Assembly: GCA_964035545.1 (NCBI GenBank)
Contig: OZ037767.1
Location: forward strand, 5,083,680-5,147,679
Length of the DNA stretch: 64,000 bases
Direction: 5' to 3'
Origin: Bugula neritina
Taxonomy: Eukaryota; Bryozoa; Gymnolaemata; Cheilostomatida; Bugulidae
Shown here: positions 35,821 to 48,135 of the stretch, piece by piece
Position numbering within the stretch: the stretch's first letter is position 1
How the letters are laid out: every line of letters begins with the position of its first letter
The notes under the pieces: generated by a model
Told to the model about the DNA's origin: nothing
Database searches by the model: none
The model's input: only the letters and a program-made list of their open reading frames with translations
Translations under genes and position numbers: made by a program

Positions 35821-36032
35821 AGTAGCCTAGGTCTAGGGGTTAGAGCGTTTCCCTAGTAAGCACGAAGTAATGGGTTCAAACCCCAGTAAAGGCCATTAGT
35901 GATGTTAGGAAGAGCATCCAGTCATAATTGCTCCTGTGCCTCATCCTAATAAGTCCTTAGCCCGATTTAACAAAAACCCTTTCCATCAGGAATTTCTCAC
36001 AGGGATGACGGCTATAAACTTGCGCGAGTTTT
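35821..36032 (+). mobile_element. SINE family A, copy 1 (near full length)
   Basis: The tRNA-like head has box A (agcctaggtctaggggttag) and box B (gggttcaaacccc). The body contains gttaggaagagcatccagtc, ataattgctcctgtgcctca and aagtccttagcccgatttaa, and the tail has ttctcacagggatgacggct. Imperfect target duplications flank it: tttctctataacttgttaa (35799-35817) and a close match at 36033-36054. Confidence 0.85.
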
Positions 36033-36054
36033 TTTCTCTATATCACTTGTTGAA

Positions 36055-38412
36055 TTTGCACTATATTAATTAAAATTTTCAACAATTTTCTGGGTTTTTT
36101 TGCACATTAGCAAATGGTTGCAATTGAATTTGTTGCTCATATATTAAAATAGAGTGATTTAATTGCTTTTATTGCTATAATTTAGAGCGGAAGTAAACAG
36201 TGTCAAATTTCTGCCTCTTCAGTTAGTGATACTCTCTATTATGCACAAAAATAACCTAATTTGTCTCTTTTGGTAGGTCATTAGCACCGGACATATTGAA
36301 GGCCCAATGACCACATATTGATGACCATATATGTGCATGTGGAGTGACCAGAAATATGTATATATTATTATGATATAACACAGCTTGAACTACAGTGGTC
36401 GCCCCCCTTACATGGTCAACATCCATTCAAATAGTCTCAAGTACTATGGCATAATTACCACTCTCCCTTGTGAGCTCAGCTATTGTGACTTAATATACGT
36501 AATCATGTTACTATATGCACTGAAATGCTATGCCTCACTTTACAAACTGTTTCAACTCCTTAAATATGCAGGGGAAGTAACTCCCTATGCTTAATGATAC
36601 GTCAAGAGTCTCTTGGGTTTATAGCGTTTCCTGTGGCTTTCGGTTCAGTTGCTCATTACGTACCACTAATTCAGTCTAAAAATCTGATTGCAATAATCGT
36701 TTGTGTAACTCAACTGAACTGTAAATAAAAAGTTGTGGGTGATATTTCTGCAGCCTTACAGCTACCCCATTAAGGTGTATAACAGGAATACATGGTGACA
36801 AGTCTGAGTTAGTGAAGCGTGTATAGCTAAACTTAATAGACCTTGATGTAAGTCTCATGTCTGAGTGATCCACCTCTTATGGGTAAGCAATATAAACACA
36901 CTCGCACACAAACACACACATTAAAAATAAATAAACAAGAAACATTTTTTACTACTTTGATAATCTAAATAAATAAATGAAACAAACTTATGTTATACTA
37001 AAAAGTTGCACACTTTTGTAGCGATAATTTAGGAGTTGTATTCTCATGAATTATTATATAAAACTTCTCAATTTAAAATTTTTGGTTTAATAGTTTAGAA
37101 ATTATAATAATGAAATTACTGAGAGCTTGATGGTTAGCATTTATATATTGCACCTTTAGATTTCTGCTGTTACATTAAACTTGAGTGAATTTGGTAACAG
37201 CTTGAAGTATGAATAAGTAACTTTTTAATTGATTAATAAATTAATACAGCTGTTTTTAATTACTCTTAATTACTCAAAAAACTTCTAAAAATAAAACTCG
37301 ATGACAAAATTGTTAGTTTCTGCCATGCTGAAAGTTTCATGGTCAAAATACAAGCAAAACAAACAGTGGCTAGCACCAAGAGCCACTATATAGGAAAATA
37401 ACAGTATGCAAAGAACAGGTAAACATAGACTTTTGTTTTCAAGAAATAAGGGTTAAGCAACTCCTTATTGCCTCTGAACTAAAACAAGTGGATGTATTTT
37501 TACCTAGCCAAGTACCTATACTCTACTGCAACTCAAGGAGCTCGTAACTGTTTAGAGTTTAGACAGCTATAAATTACTTAATTACTTGCAGGGATAGACT
37601 TTACAATTGATCTTTTCGGTTGCTTCCAGAAAAAACTCTCTATGCCATCAGCTATAAAACAGAGGTCAACCGCTTCATTGGCTGTTATAAATTAATCCAA
37701 CTTCCACTGTTGCTATTTTTAGAGTCTTCAGACTATTATTGAACATTTGAAATGTCAAAAATTGTTATTCTACTTATACTGCAGATAATGAGCTGTCATA
37801 AAATTGCCAGTTATGGATGCCATACTCAGCAAGAGGCAACAACTCTGCTATTATTTGCTGCTTACACTCAACCAGACAGAACACATTAGAAGTGTTGCAA
37901 CTCGGACCATAAAATTAGCCTCCTGCAACCCTTTAGAGTTTGGCACAATGTTGAAGCTAAACGGCAGCTATATTCTTATGTAAAGTTACATTGTAAATTA
38001 CGGTATTAATTGCTTAGCAAATAGACTGTGGAACCTATGTGCACTGGGTGTATAGACTGAGTGATATAATGATTATTTTATCTGAAGACTTGAATACAGA
38101 CTCAAGCAGACTTAAGTAGCAGCTGCAACAACACAGTTGAAAATGAAATAAATCAGGAAAATTTGTTATAGAAATTGTCCTTTATGTAAGTTAATGTGAG
38201 ATGTTTCTTTATAAATATTAGAGAGAAAGCAACTTCCTAATACCAGTCATTTATTACTTATTACAGCTGAAATTTGCAAAGAAAACTTGCATTTATTGCC
38301 ATCCAATAATTAGCTAACTTATAGAATTTATAACAGTCGTATGTATCATAAAAATTTGCAAACAATTTGTTTTGGTGTAAAATCCAGTACTTGTTCTCTC
38401 AGTCATTACCAA
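36055..38412. other. Intergenic region without recognisable genes
   Basis: AT-rich. Open frames at 36385-36594 (+) and 36676-36873 (-) show no family features. No RNA gene or mobile element was seen. Confidence 0.45.
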
Positions 38413-38766
38413 TTAGAAAACTTTGAGTTTTTTAAACAGATAGCATTCACCAACAAATGCTAATCGAAGCTTACTTTTCTGTACATAACATACTAGTAGA
38501 TCGCTATCTTCCCCACCCCAAACATTGGGTATACACGTTATAAATTTTGCACTATAGTTTGTAGTCTGAGATTTTGACTTTTTGGCGGGCTGCAAGTTTC
38601 CATCTTTTACTTTCTTATTCTTCGATTGGATGTGAATTAGATAATTTAAAAGCTGTTCATTGGAGATCACATTCATTTCAATTACACTTTCATAATACTT
38701 AAATCTTCCATTATCAGACACCATTACATACATAAGTGATGGGCTAATCTTTCCACCGATTGACAA
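38413..38766 (-). CDS. Doubtful 117-codon open frame
   Basis: Minus-strand frame open for 117 codons, but its first codon is TTG, not ATG (SIGGKISPSLMYVMVSDNG...). The middle is lysine-rich (NKKVKDGNLQPAKKSKSQ). It has no signal peptide, domain or splice context that I recognise, and a frame of this length is possible by chance in 64 kb. It lies just downstream of the cathepsin B gene on the same strand. It may be an orphan exon, an old element fragment or chance. Confidence 0.2.
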   Translation of the reverse strand: MSIGGKISPSLMYVMVSDNGRFKYYESVIEMNVISNEQLLNYLIHIQSKNKKVKDGNLQPAKKSKSQTTNYSAKFITCIPNVWGGEDSDLLVCYVQKSKLRLAFVGECYLFKKLKVF

Positions 38767-38841
38767 AACTTCAGAGTGAATGTTTTACACAATATTATCT
38801 GCCAAGTGCCATCAAATGATAATTAGGTTTTCATTAAATCA

Positions 38842-38847
38842 TTTATT
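38842..38847 (-). terminator. Candidate poly(A) signal of cathepsin B
   Basis: AATAAA on the minus strand, 116 nt past the stop codon. Another AATAAA overlaps the stop codon itself (CCTAAATAAAC, near 38962-38967). Confidence 0.55.
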
Positions 38848-38962
38848 TGATTTTTAAAGTAATCAGTTGAGATAAAAGTAGTAAAATTAGAGTATTAAAA
38901 TTATTAGAGTTCAATAAAAAGGAAATATACAAATCATGCATACAATTGGCAAAATGGCATGT

Positions 38963-41900
38963 TTATTTAGGGAGACCGGCAGCAATGCTGCTCTCAATGC
39001 CACATTCATCTTGTCCTCTCATAATCTTGAAGTATCCACTTGCTCCCCAGTCGTTGTTCCACGAGTTGGCTACGAGCCAGTAAGGGGTGTCGTTCTCCGT
39101 GCCCCAACCCAAGATACGGATGGCATGGCCTCCGAGTTCACCTCCAGTTTCATGTTGGTAAACTCCTGCAATATGTCATTTAAAACTGAAAACCCGGATT
39201 TAACTCCAATAAAAGCGAAGAATAATATTTATTGGACTTGCATCAGAAAATATTTGTAAAGTGGAAATAAATTCCATCATATAGGAGGGCAAACAGATCA
39301 GTATGTTAGGCTAAATGATGATTTTGAATACTTTTTTCGTCTTTTTACACCCGGAAGACGTCTTTGCAAAACACTAAATTGGTCAAACAAAAATGGCAGA
39401 TGCCCGGAAAAATTAAGCAAAGTAAAATTGACCCACACCGATAGGATGCATATAATAATGCACAATTTGAGCTGTGTTTGACAAATTCAATGCTGGAAAA
39501 TGTAAAAGATAACTTCTTTATAACTCACAAACCAAACCCATGTTACTGCAATTTTAAAGTTTCATATAAAATGCCCCATCAGTTAAAACTGCATCAAAAA
39601 TCAACCAGCAGTTAATCTGTAAACCGATTTACAATAAAACATGTGAAAGACAACTCCTACGAATTCCTACCAGATTTGTAGCTGGGGAAGTCAGCATAGA
39701 CGGTGAAAGCGCCCTCTACTGGACCATGAGTCATGATTTCCTTCTGAATCTGCTCGACCTCGCTGCTGACAGAGTACGCTGTCTTACCGTAATGTTTGTC
39801 CTCCTGGAAACAGCAAAGATGAATAAATGGCTAGCATTCCTCAGTGCAAATCAACCCCACGGCACATTAGACGTATGTGCGTATATATATTGTATCATAT
39901 GTACTAAAGAGAATATATAACGCAATGGTATCATATATTATCAAGAGCATACATATAATGCAATGGTATTACACATTGTAAAGTATAAGTATAAATCTAA
40001 TTTTCGGAGCTGAAACACACCAAAACCTTAGTATACAGTTGGTGAATTTAGCATGTAGTCTAACAGCTAATCGGAAAGTTAAACAGCAATAAAACATTAA
40101 TTTAACTGACATGCTTGCTATGAGCAGAATACTAACTAAATAAATAATATAAACAATGCCTTTATTATTATTCTAATTCAACAAATAACATCAAGTATTA
40201 GTAACTTATTAAATAACATTAGGTACATGCAACATTTATGTAACGGATGGACACAATTATTAATGAGAATATAATGACTGACTAACAGAACATTTATCAA
40301 GTTACTGTTTTGACATCGTTGGCATTGTACATATTAGGAATAACTTTACCAAATGTAATGCTTACAGTGTATGAAGTGGTGTAGGAGGATTCGCACTGTT
40401 TGCTACATTTGGGGGTGTGTTCATCTCCAGAGCAGGGCTGTCTGGTGCCATTCACGTGGTGCTCACACGGCTTCACCTCGTAGGGTTGGCACCCCTATGA
40501 GTATGAAACATGATCCATGAAATAAAACTCAAATAATTTACATTATCTTACAGAAAACAACCGCATTCTTGCTCAGGCAGCTGCACATGAAACCATGACA
40601 TGAGCAAACAGAATTTCTGCAAAACACCTGGACCAGCCAGATTGTGCAGGCACTCAAATTTGATGTTTGTTTTAAGATAAAATTTCATAATGGGAGTCAC
40701 GAGAGCAGCGATTATTCACTGATAGTGAAATCACAAAGGGGGCGTGAGCTTCATCTGTGATCAACTGAACTCGCACATGATCATCACATGACATGGGAGA
40801 TAGCATGTGCATGCTGATTGTTTACTAACTGCATGAACTCCTCAGTGATTAAATACAGTCACACTACATTATAAAGGTCACATGAGTTAGTTTAATAAAG
40901 GAGCTGAATCATCTGACCTCCACTTCGACACACATTCATCACATCAATAGTTAATAGTATAATAATACTCAATACTTAATAGTCAATAGTTAATAGTATA
41001 ACAGTCAATAGTACACTAGTCCATAATTAATAGACAAATAGTCAATAGTTATGACTCACCAGGTTGGATCCGTAAGGACCTCCAGTTACCAGACCACTTC
41101 TCTTGAACCAACTCCATGCAGATGAAGGGTATCCCCCTAGTGAAATAATTAACATGAGAACATAACTCTTGATGATACATGATAAGTGTGTTAAGTCTTG
41201 GTGAAGCATGATATCTATTTGATCACAACACCATCACTAGAAAGAGTTGATAGTGAAACTCGAAAAACTCATGCCGAGCGAATTACATGACTCGTACCAC
41301 CTAAACTTATCAAGGTACGATATTTCTAGCAATAAGTTCCAGTCTACTCTACAAAGTAGTTTTCCAGTAGCTTGTCAAAAATATTGTTCAACTAAAATGA
41401 GTTGTTTATTTTATAGTTGAGAATTGAATATTTAGTAGGATAAATTATGTTTTAAGTTTTTGTAATGCTTTCTTGACTAGATTACAGCATTTCAATTTTC
41501 TACAATTTACGACAAAATAAACTAGTTCCTAGTTTTAGAAGTAAGTATTCTGACTCACCGTTACATCCCATTCCACAGGACCAACAGCAAGACAGTAAGT
41601 TCTCAGCAGAGATGCTAGGCTGCATTTCTCCATTACTTGAGATGCATATTCTGTCAGACATGGCTTCCACAGCTCCAAATGCCCAGCAAGAGCCACAGTT
41701 TCCCTGGTCTCTAATGGTGCTGTAAGCAAATAACATTGCAACTACCCACAACTGTCTACTTAACGAGAACTGTAGAGTTACAAACTTAGAGACTTATTCA
41801 ATTTCATTTATTTAATTTACACTCAAACTCCATGTTTGTGAGACAATAGCTTGCCTGAAACTAATAGGTTAATTTGATAGTTGAATTTATACAATTGAAC

Positions 41901-42580
41901 CAATGTTGCTCAAAATTAAATTTAATGCCGTGCCAATGAAAAATAGGCCTTCATTTTTATAATTATTAATTATAATTAAATTGAAATCAAACATTATTTC
42001 ATCTAAATCAATATTGTTTAATTTGAAAATGATTAATACTACAACTACAAGTGCAATTTAGTATTTACTAGCTAGTAGCACTGAAACTTGTAGTTTCACC
42101 GTATACTTAGTGCTTAGTGGCTATATACTAGTAACTATTACTAGTACTAATGTACTACTAATGCTAGTAGTAGTACTAGTAGTAACTAGAAGTAGTACGA
42201 CACTACTTGCTACTAGTAGTAGTACTAGTACTGGTAGTTGTAGTGTTACTGTTAGGTACATACCTTATGCTTTTACATTTCGGCCACTGTTTACGAGCAT
42301 CAAACTCATCTGGAATGTCTCCTTCAGTGATAACATGGGGCTCTCTGAAGGGCAGCTTGAAACCATTTGGATCTTCGAGCACACCGCACATTCTTTTAAG
42401 CCCGGCTGTGGTCATTCCATGCTTCTCAAAATTCTTTCCAGCAACCCAAGTGGTATGTCCTTGCTTGTGGAGATTGTTGATGTGTGTAATCAAGTCATCA
42501 GATAATGGCTGATGATTGAAGTAGTATTTTCTGCCATAGGCAACAGCTACGAAAAGAAGAACTGCTAGTAGCTTGTACAT
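38963..42580 (-). CDS. CTSB: Cathepsin B, 339-residue preproenzyme, complete, 6 exons
   Basis: Minus-strand exons 42580-42264, 41719-41559, 41136-41060, 40494-40366, 39803-39671 and 39165-38963 total 1020 nt, 339 residues, the same length as human cathepsin B. The product is a lysosomal papain-family cysteine protease with both endopeptidase and dipeptidyl-carboxypeptidase activity. The signal peptide is [16 protein letters not shown]; this Met was preferred over one 7 codons upstream because it gives a clean signal. A peptidase C1 propeptide follows ([12 protein letters not shown]...WVAGKNF). The catalytic Cys117 lies in [11 protein letters not shown]. The occluding loop with its His pair is present ([12 protein letters not shown]), the feature that makes the enzyme a dipeptidyl-carboxypeptidase. 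The catalytic His is in [11 protein letters not shown] and the Asn in [11 protein letters not shown]. All introns are GT-AG with matching phases. Intron 1 contains an ACT/AGT tract. Confidence 0.97.
42090..42250. repeat. Degenerate ACT/AGT tract, locus 3, in cathepsin B intron 1
   Basis: Words such as actattactagtactaatgt followed by actactaatgctagtagtag, ending next to the donor site at 42263. It has the same ACT/AGT character as the tracts at 9.8-11.7 kb. Confidence 0.75.
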
Positions 42581-42652
42581 TTTGACTTCCTCAATACTCA
42601 CAACAAAATGAATTGTTCAGTTCCGTTTTGTTTTTATGAAGAAAAAAGCTAT

Positions 42653-42687
42653 CATATGACTAGCGATGGTCATGTGATACTCACGTG
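42653..42687 (-). promoter_or_regulatory. E-box cluster upstream of cathepsin B
   Basis: Three CANNTG boxes lie in 35 bp, 73-107 bp upstream of the cathepsin B start: catatg (42653), catgtg in ggtcatgtgata (42671-42676) and cacgtg in tcacgtg (42682-42687). CACGTG in a TCACGTG context resembles the core of the CLEAR motif bound by TFEB/MITF at lysosomal genes. Function is inferred only. Confidence 0.35.
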
Positions 42688-42689
42688 TT

Positions 42690-44876
42690 TTAACAACACT
42701 AATAAAGAGGGTAACTCCGGTAAGCCAATACATAGTTGTAACCAAAACATAATAATATTATGTGGGAGTAACACAATGCAAGGATCATTATTCAATGATA
42801 AGAATGTTTATAACATCAAGCAGCATCTTTGTGAGTCCTAGGAAAGGATCTTTATTTGTAAAATGTTATACCAGAGTCATGTCAACATGACTGAGCTAGT
42901 TGAAACCTATAGTACAAATTTTAGAAGATAGCACTGCTTAGCACTCATGTTTTAATGATATATAAACCCTCCCACACACATTTTGTCATTTGAATTCGCA
43001 CCCACAATTGTATAAAAATATTATTTTGTGTCACTGTTAGTCCCTTTTCTGGTAGTTTATAGTGTGGTTTGCTGTTATCTTCTTTGATTCACTCTTTCTA
43101 ATTAATTGATCATTAAATTTGTGTTGTCTTTTCCATTTTTAGTATTTTCTCTTAATTTTAATAAATCTCTTTTGTAATCATGTAAAGTACAGGAAGAAAA
43201 AAAACTGGCGAGAGAGAAAAGCTAAACTTAATCTACATTGTGACTAATTTCTTATTTGAATTGAAGACAGTTATAGCAAAATAGAAGTATTACACTCTAT
43301 AGAAAATTAGAAAGAACCATTGCTGAGATTAGATATAACGTTATTTTTATTGACGATAAGATTTACTACCCTGTGACTAGATATTATGTAATCATGAAAC
43401 CACTCAACCTCACATGCCATTTCTGTGATTAATTGGTGAAGTTTTAGATTTTATGAAGCTATTAACGGTGTGCAGTTGGGGGTAGCCGATGAACCCCCCC
43501 CCCCCTCCCCCTCATATTCATTTTCTGTATTCTAATCAGCCTTGATGTGAATAACATTTTAATGTGGTAGTTTATCCACATTGCCATTTCCTTCAAAAAT
43601 TGGGGTCATATGAAAGTAAAAGTCATCTCCTGTGGGAGGTTGTAGCGCCTGTATTGATAACAAAAACTTTAGCACTTGGACTATCAGTTCGGTTTCCATC
43701 TCTTTATTTTCCTTGGAATTTCTGTATTACCAGAGATCTGCTACCTGAGTTCTGACTAATGTTTTGAGACTATCTCAGCTTGACTTTAAATACATATTAA
43801 GCAAGTTTTTAAAAAGTAACATTGAAGGCAACTATAAACATAATTTAGGTAATAGAAAATATTTACATAAGAAGCAAGAGATTTGAAAAACCTCTCATCA
43901 CAAAAGAGCATCAAAGTTTAAATGTAGAACTTCCTTTTCTTACAAGGAATTAGAATAATTATGTTATTAAAAGAGATAAGTATACCATAACTCCTTACAT
44001 AGTTTGGTAGGTCATTAAAAATAATTTATTATAATAATAATTATAGTATATTTTTACAATAGCAACAAAAGTTTCAAAAACGTTATGTTCAACAATAAAT
44101 GATAACATAATGAATAACACAAGGATGCATTAATAGTGTGTTTACTGAGTATATGAAGCTACAATTTGTTGCTGCTACAAAATGTAAACTCATTATTCTT
44201 TATGATAAGACCATGGATTATATAATTTCAATTCACTCTCCTGGCAGTGAAGATGTATTTGTAAGTTATCATTCTTTGTTGATAATTACAATAGTATATT
44301 AACTATATATATTAAATTATGATTATTTCACACTTCTATGTGTACCATAGTGACACATTCATAATGATTTTGCATTAACTGCTTTATACTTTACAGTAAT
44401 TCCCCACAAAGAATGTTTTGAATATAAGAATTACGGAATCATATGCAAGAAATTATTGCTTTTATTGGTATAATTATATTTATTATGTGTGCTGAGTAGC
44501 TTCTTAATTTGGTTAATGAAGAATAAAACAAAGTTTTCATTTTGATATAAAATTCTTCACACTTTAAATTATTGCACTGTTATTTCAATAGATGAGTTGA
44601 AGAAGGATTTAATGAAGTAGCAAGGAGTAGGAAACTAACAATAAACAAGCTGATAATGTAACATGTGATATAGATTAATGACAAACCCATGAAAAAACAA
44701 ATGACCAATAAATGCTTTCTGCTAAACTTCTCACTTTGCCAAGTAGCATTTCTGTACAACATTCTTTTCTTGAAGAAAACGAAGTATTATCAGAATAATA
44801 CATTATTGAGATATATTATGTATTAGTTTACAATTGTTTCCTTATAAGCTGCAACATGTGACATTTTTTACAATAG
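42690..44876. other. Intergenic region; C-rich tract at 43493-43512
   Basis: AT-rich with no exon seen. One run of 13-14 C followed by tcccc interrupts it. Confidence 0.45.
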
Positions 44877-44989
44877 ACACTTTAGTAACTGGTGGCTGCT
44901 CGTCTATAACACCTGAAAATAGCCACTATAGTCTGTCAAGAAAGCGCAACCACTCAATCCGGTTGATGAGCCTAAAGAAGCTGATGGTG
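44877..44989 (+). CDS. Orphan exon-like block (37 codons)
   Basis: An open frame lies exactly between an acceptor (tttacaatag) and a strong donor (gtaagtattc). It enters in phase 2 and leaves in phase 0. It reads TLVTGGCSSITPENSHYSLS then RKRNHSIRLMSLKKLMV, a basic, serine-rich sequence. The other two frames stop. Base composition is richer in GC than the surroundings. I found no partner exons on either side and do not recognise the protein. It could be an exon of a gene with distant exons, or chance. Confidence 0.3.
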
Positions 44990-46985
44990 GTAAGTATTCT
45001 GAATTCAGAAAGTTTTATAAATTGAAGAGACTAAACACACGATTGCTGTTATGAAGTGCCTAGTGAACAAAATAACTCTATAACTTGAAAAATAGCTTTT
45101 AGTCAACAGTAATAATAATATACCTAATAAGGAGAATATAATGCTGAAAATGAGGTTATAAAAACCTACGTACACTGACTGTTATGCAGCCTTGCTATGA
45201 GAACAAAATCAGAGGAAAAAGCATTTTGAACTTCCAAATATATTCACTTTTAGTTAATATAAACATATTGTTCTCTCACCTATCTCCGTTTTGTCCTGTT
45301 CGGGTAGTGGGATATTATATATAAGCTTCCTGTACAACTTTAAATACTGATGTATTAAAACCATATGATGAGATAGAAATAGATCTATAGATATATGCTA
45401 TTTACAAACTATATCGAAAGTTTAGCTGCAGTAATAGAGAAATTTTCAAATTAAAGTCTGTGATCTATATTGTAAAGTAAGTCATGCTGAAGCAGGATCT
45501 TATAACACTCCCTATAAATCAAATATAAGTTGGGTCATTGAAATTTCTCTTCTATTGCACCCAATTACTCAATATTCCTTACCTTGATATTGTAAAACAG
45601 CCATAAAACATAATCAAACAAAAGTCAGCAGTAGAGATATTTGAAGTACATGTTGCAGATGTGCTATGTTTTGTAAAGCTTGAACCAGTTTAAGACTCAG
45701 TCTCAAACAAGAGCTTAAAAGCAGATTTCTAAATATTATGTTCCCTTGTTGTGTCCAAACAAATGAATAAAATTGGAACTCATTCAAATGGATTTCATAA
45801 GAAAGTTTAAACAGGCTGTCAATAGATTCTGCTATACATTTCATACAAACTTTTACTTCAACTATTAATAATGTAACTTGCTTCAACCAATTGAGAATTC
45901 TTGTTTCATACCCATCAATTATCAATTTATTTTATGATCTAGGTCTTTTGCATAACCCACCGCCATTCTACAATTGAATACTACCATGCAGGTGTGTTGA
46001 TGAAATACTCAGTCAACATAAAGATGAGCATAACAAATTATTCTCTGGAAGCTTCCATGATTCTTAACTACTTTATTGAAATTGATTCAACATATTATGA
46101 CACTAGTTACTAACCAACCCAACCAAATCTGATGAGTTAAAGTGGTGGTGAATTGCCTCCAACAGCAGGGCATTTTATCATTAATGCTTGTAATTACTTT
46201 ATAATTCTTGATTTGAAGTATAAGCCTTTTAAAATTTATTCCGAAAAAAGCAATGAGAAGTATTCAAAGAACCATCGATTGATGAAAGTAATTCAGATGT
46301 TCATATATTTATAATGTTTCATATGCTTAAAACACGCGTTTTAGAAATTGTTGGTGCATATTTGAAGTAGATTTAATGATAATAAAGGTTTGATCAATAA
46401 CATCTTATACAGATAATTTGGGATAGATAAAATAAGAGTTGTCTTCCTTATAAATTAGACTTGACTGTTGAAACTTATGCTTCAATGAGCAAACCAATAA
46501 AAAATAAACAAATATTAAAGATTATAGATAAATCTTTGAAGTCTTATATATGAGGTTATACCATTTACTAAAGAGTATACATCGTTGTACTGTAATCATT
46601 AGTTACTGCTTAGAAGAGCAATAGCGAGGGGGCAACTCTAAGAGCAATGTTTTTCAACACAACCGAAGTGTCATAAAAAGTTCATATCACAAAACATGCT
46701 ATTTTTTGTGTAGATTTTTATGCGTGCAAAATTGCTTACTTTTTGGACTAAAATATTTCGTATAGATCGTAATCTTTGCTCGATTATACATTATGTTGTC
46801 AACTCAGGCTAGCAATGCCAAAAGAGTTTCACTAAAATCTAAATCAAAATGAACCAGCTAGACACCGCCAGACTTTATATTTATCTGTGCATGGATTACC
46901 GCAAGTGCAAGACATAATAGGATATTATATACAGTTAAACTGATAAATAAAAATCAGGTTAGTTGTTGAAGCACTCGAACTCGAT
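44990..46985. other. Intergenic region without recognisable features
   Basis: AT-rich. A 103-codon minus-strand frame at 45614-45925 has no family features. Confidence 0.4.
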
Positions 46986-48135
46986 GGTTAAACTTGAAGT
47001 TAACCGTAACACTAACTATAACTTACTAACTATAACTAACTCTAAGTATAAGTTGAAAAATGTTGAAACTAAAAGTAAAAGTAAATAGTATCGTATGACT
47101 ATGAGATATGTTATGACTATTACGATTAGTATCACTATGAGTATCAGTATGACTATGAGTATGATACTTGTCTTATGAGTTATGAGTATCAGTACAAGAA
47201 TCACTATCAATATCAGTGGACTAGGAGCATCACCTTTAAGTGAGTTTACCTATGGCTATTCTTAGTACTAGTAGTAGTTAATGTTATACTTATAGTATAA
47301 CTTACTTTAAGTTTAACTTTAAGTATGATTATGAGTATGAGTATGAGGATCAGTATCACTTACTCTTACTCTTAGTCTTAATCTGACTCTTAATCTTACA
47401 GTTTGAGTTACTGCTGGTGCTTGTAATACTTATACTGTTATAGTTATTATAACTTTAACTTATAAGTTATAGTTTAAGTTAAACTTAATGTTATGCTGAT
47501 ACTACAGTACTAGTACTAATAGTACTAGTGTATGGTGTTACTACTACTAGTCACAGTCACTGAGTGACTCAATTACAATCATAATCAGCATCACAATGAA
47601 AATGACAATCAGTATCACAATTTAATTTCAAAACCAATGTCAAACTCAATGTGTCATAGTAATCCTAATACAGTAATACTAATAGTAATAGTATTACTAA
47701 TAGTATTGCTATTACTATTATATTTAGTCAGTGTCATTATGACTTTGAGTATGACTACTAGTATCATAGTGACTGTGATAGACTGATAATCATATGATGG
47801 TATCAATGAATGGGATACTTGCCCACTCTCAGACTTGCAAATCATAATGATAATGATAGTCATAATGTCAATGATGCTAATACTGATAAATGGCTTATAA
47901 ATATAATGATACTGATAGTGATACTCACACTCATAATAATACTGACTTTGTCTAGTGTGTACTGATGTCTAATTATCTATGGCTTATGAGTTGGTGATAC
48001 TGATAAGAATCAGAATTAGTCATATTCATAGTGATGGTAATAGTTATACTGATGACAATGCTAATAGTAATTGTTATAGTTATAGTTATACTGATACTTA
48101 TAAGTATCAGTCATCAGTATGATGATGGGTATTAC
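46986..48135. repeat. Degenerate ACT/AGT tract, locus 4 (about 1.15 kb)
   Basis: The largest tract. Stretches such as agtatcactatgagtatcag then tatgactatgagtatgatac show ACT or AGT every six bases with a variable triplet between. Several blocks are interrupted by ordinary AT-rich DNA. Open frames inside (47016-47210, 47654-47863) encode only I/V/L/T/S repeats and are artefacts. Confidence 0.8.

Noticed and set aside
42110-42512. Plus-strand open frames over cathepsin B exon 1
   Set aside because: Shadows of the minus-strand propeptide exon and the ACT/AGT tract.
47016-47863. Open frames of I/V/L/T/S repeats on the minus strand
   Set aside because: They are readings of the ACT/AGT tract and have no independent coding evidence.
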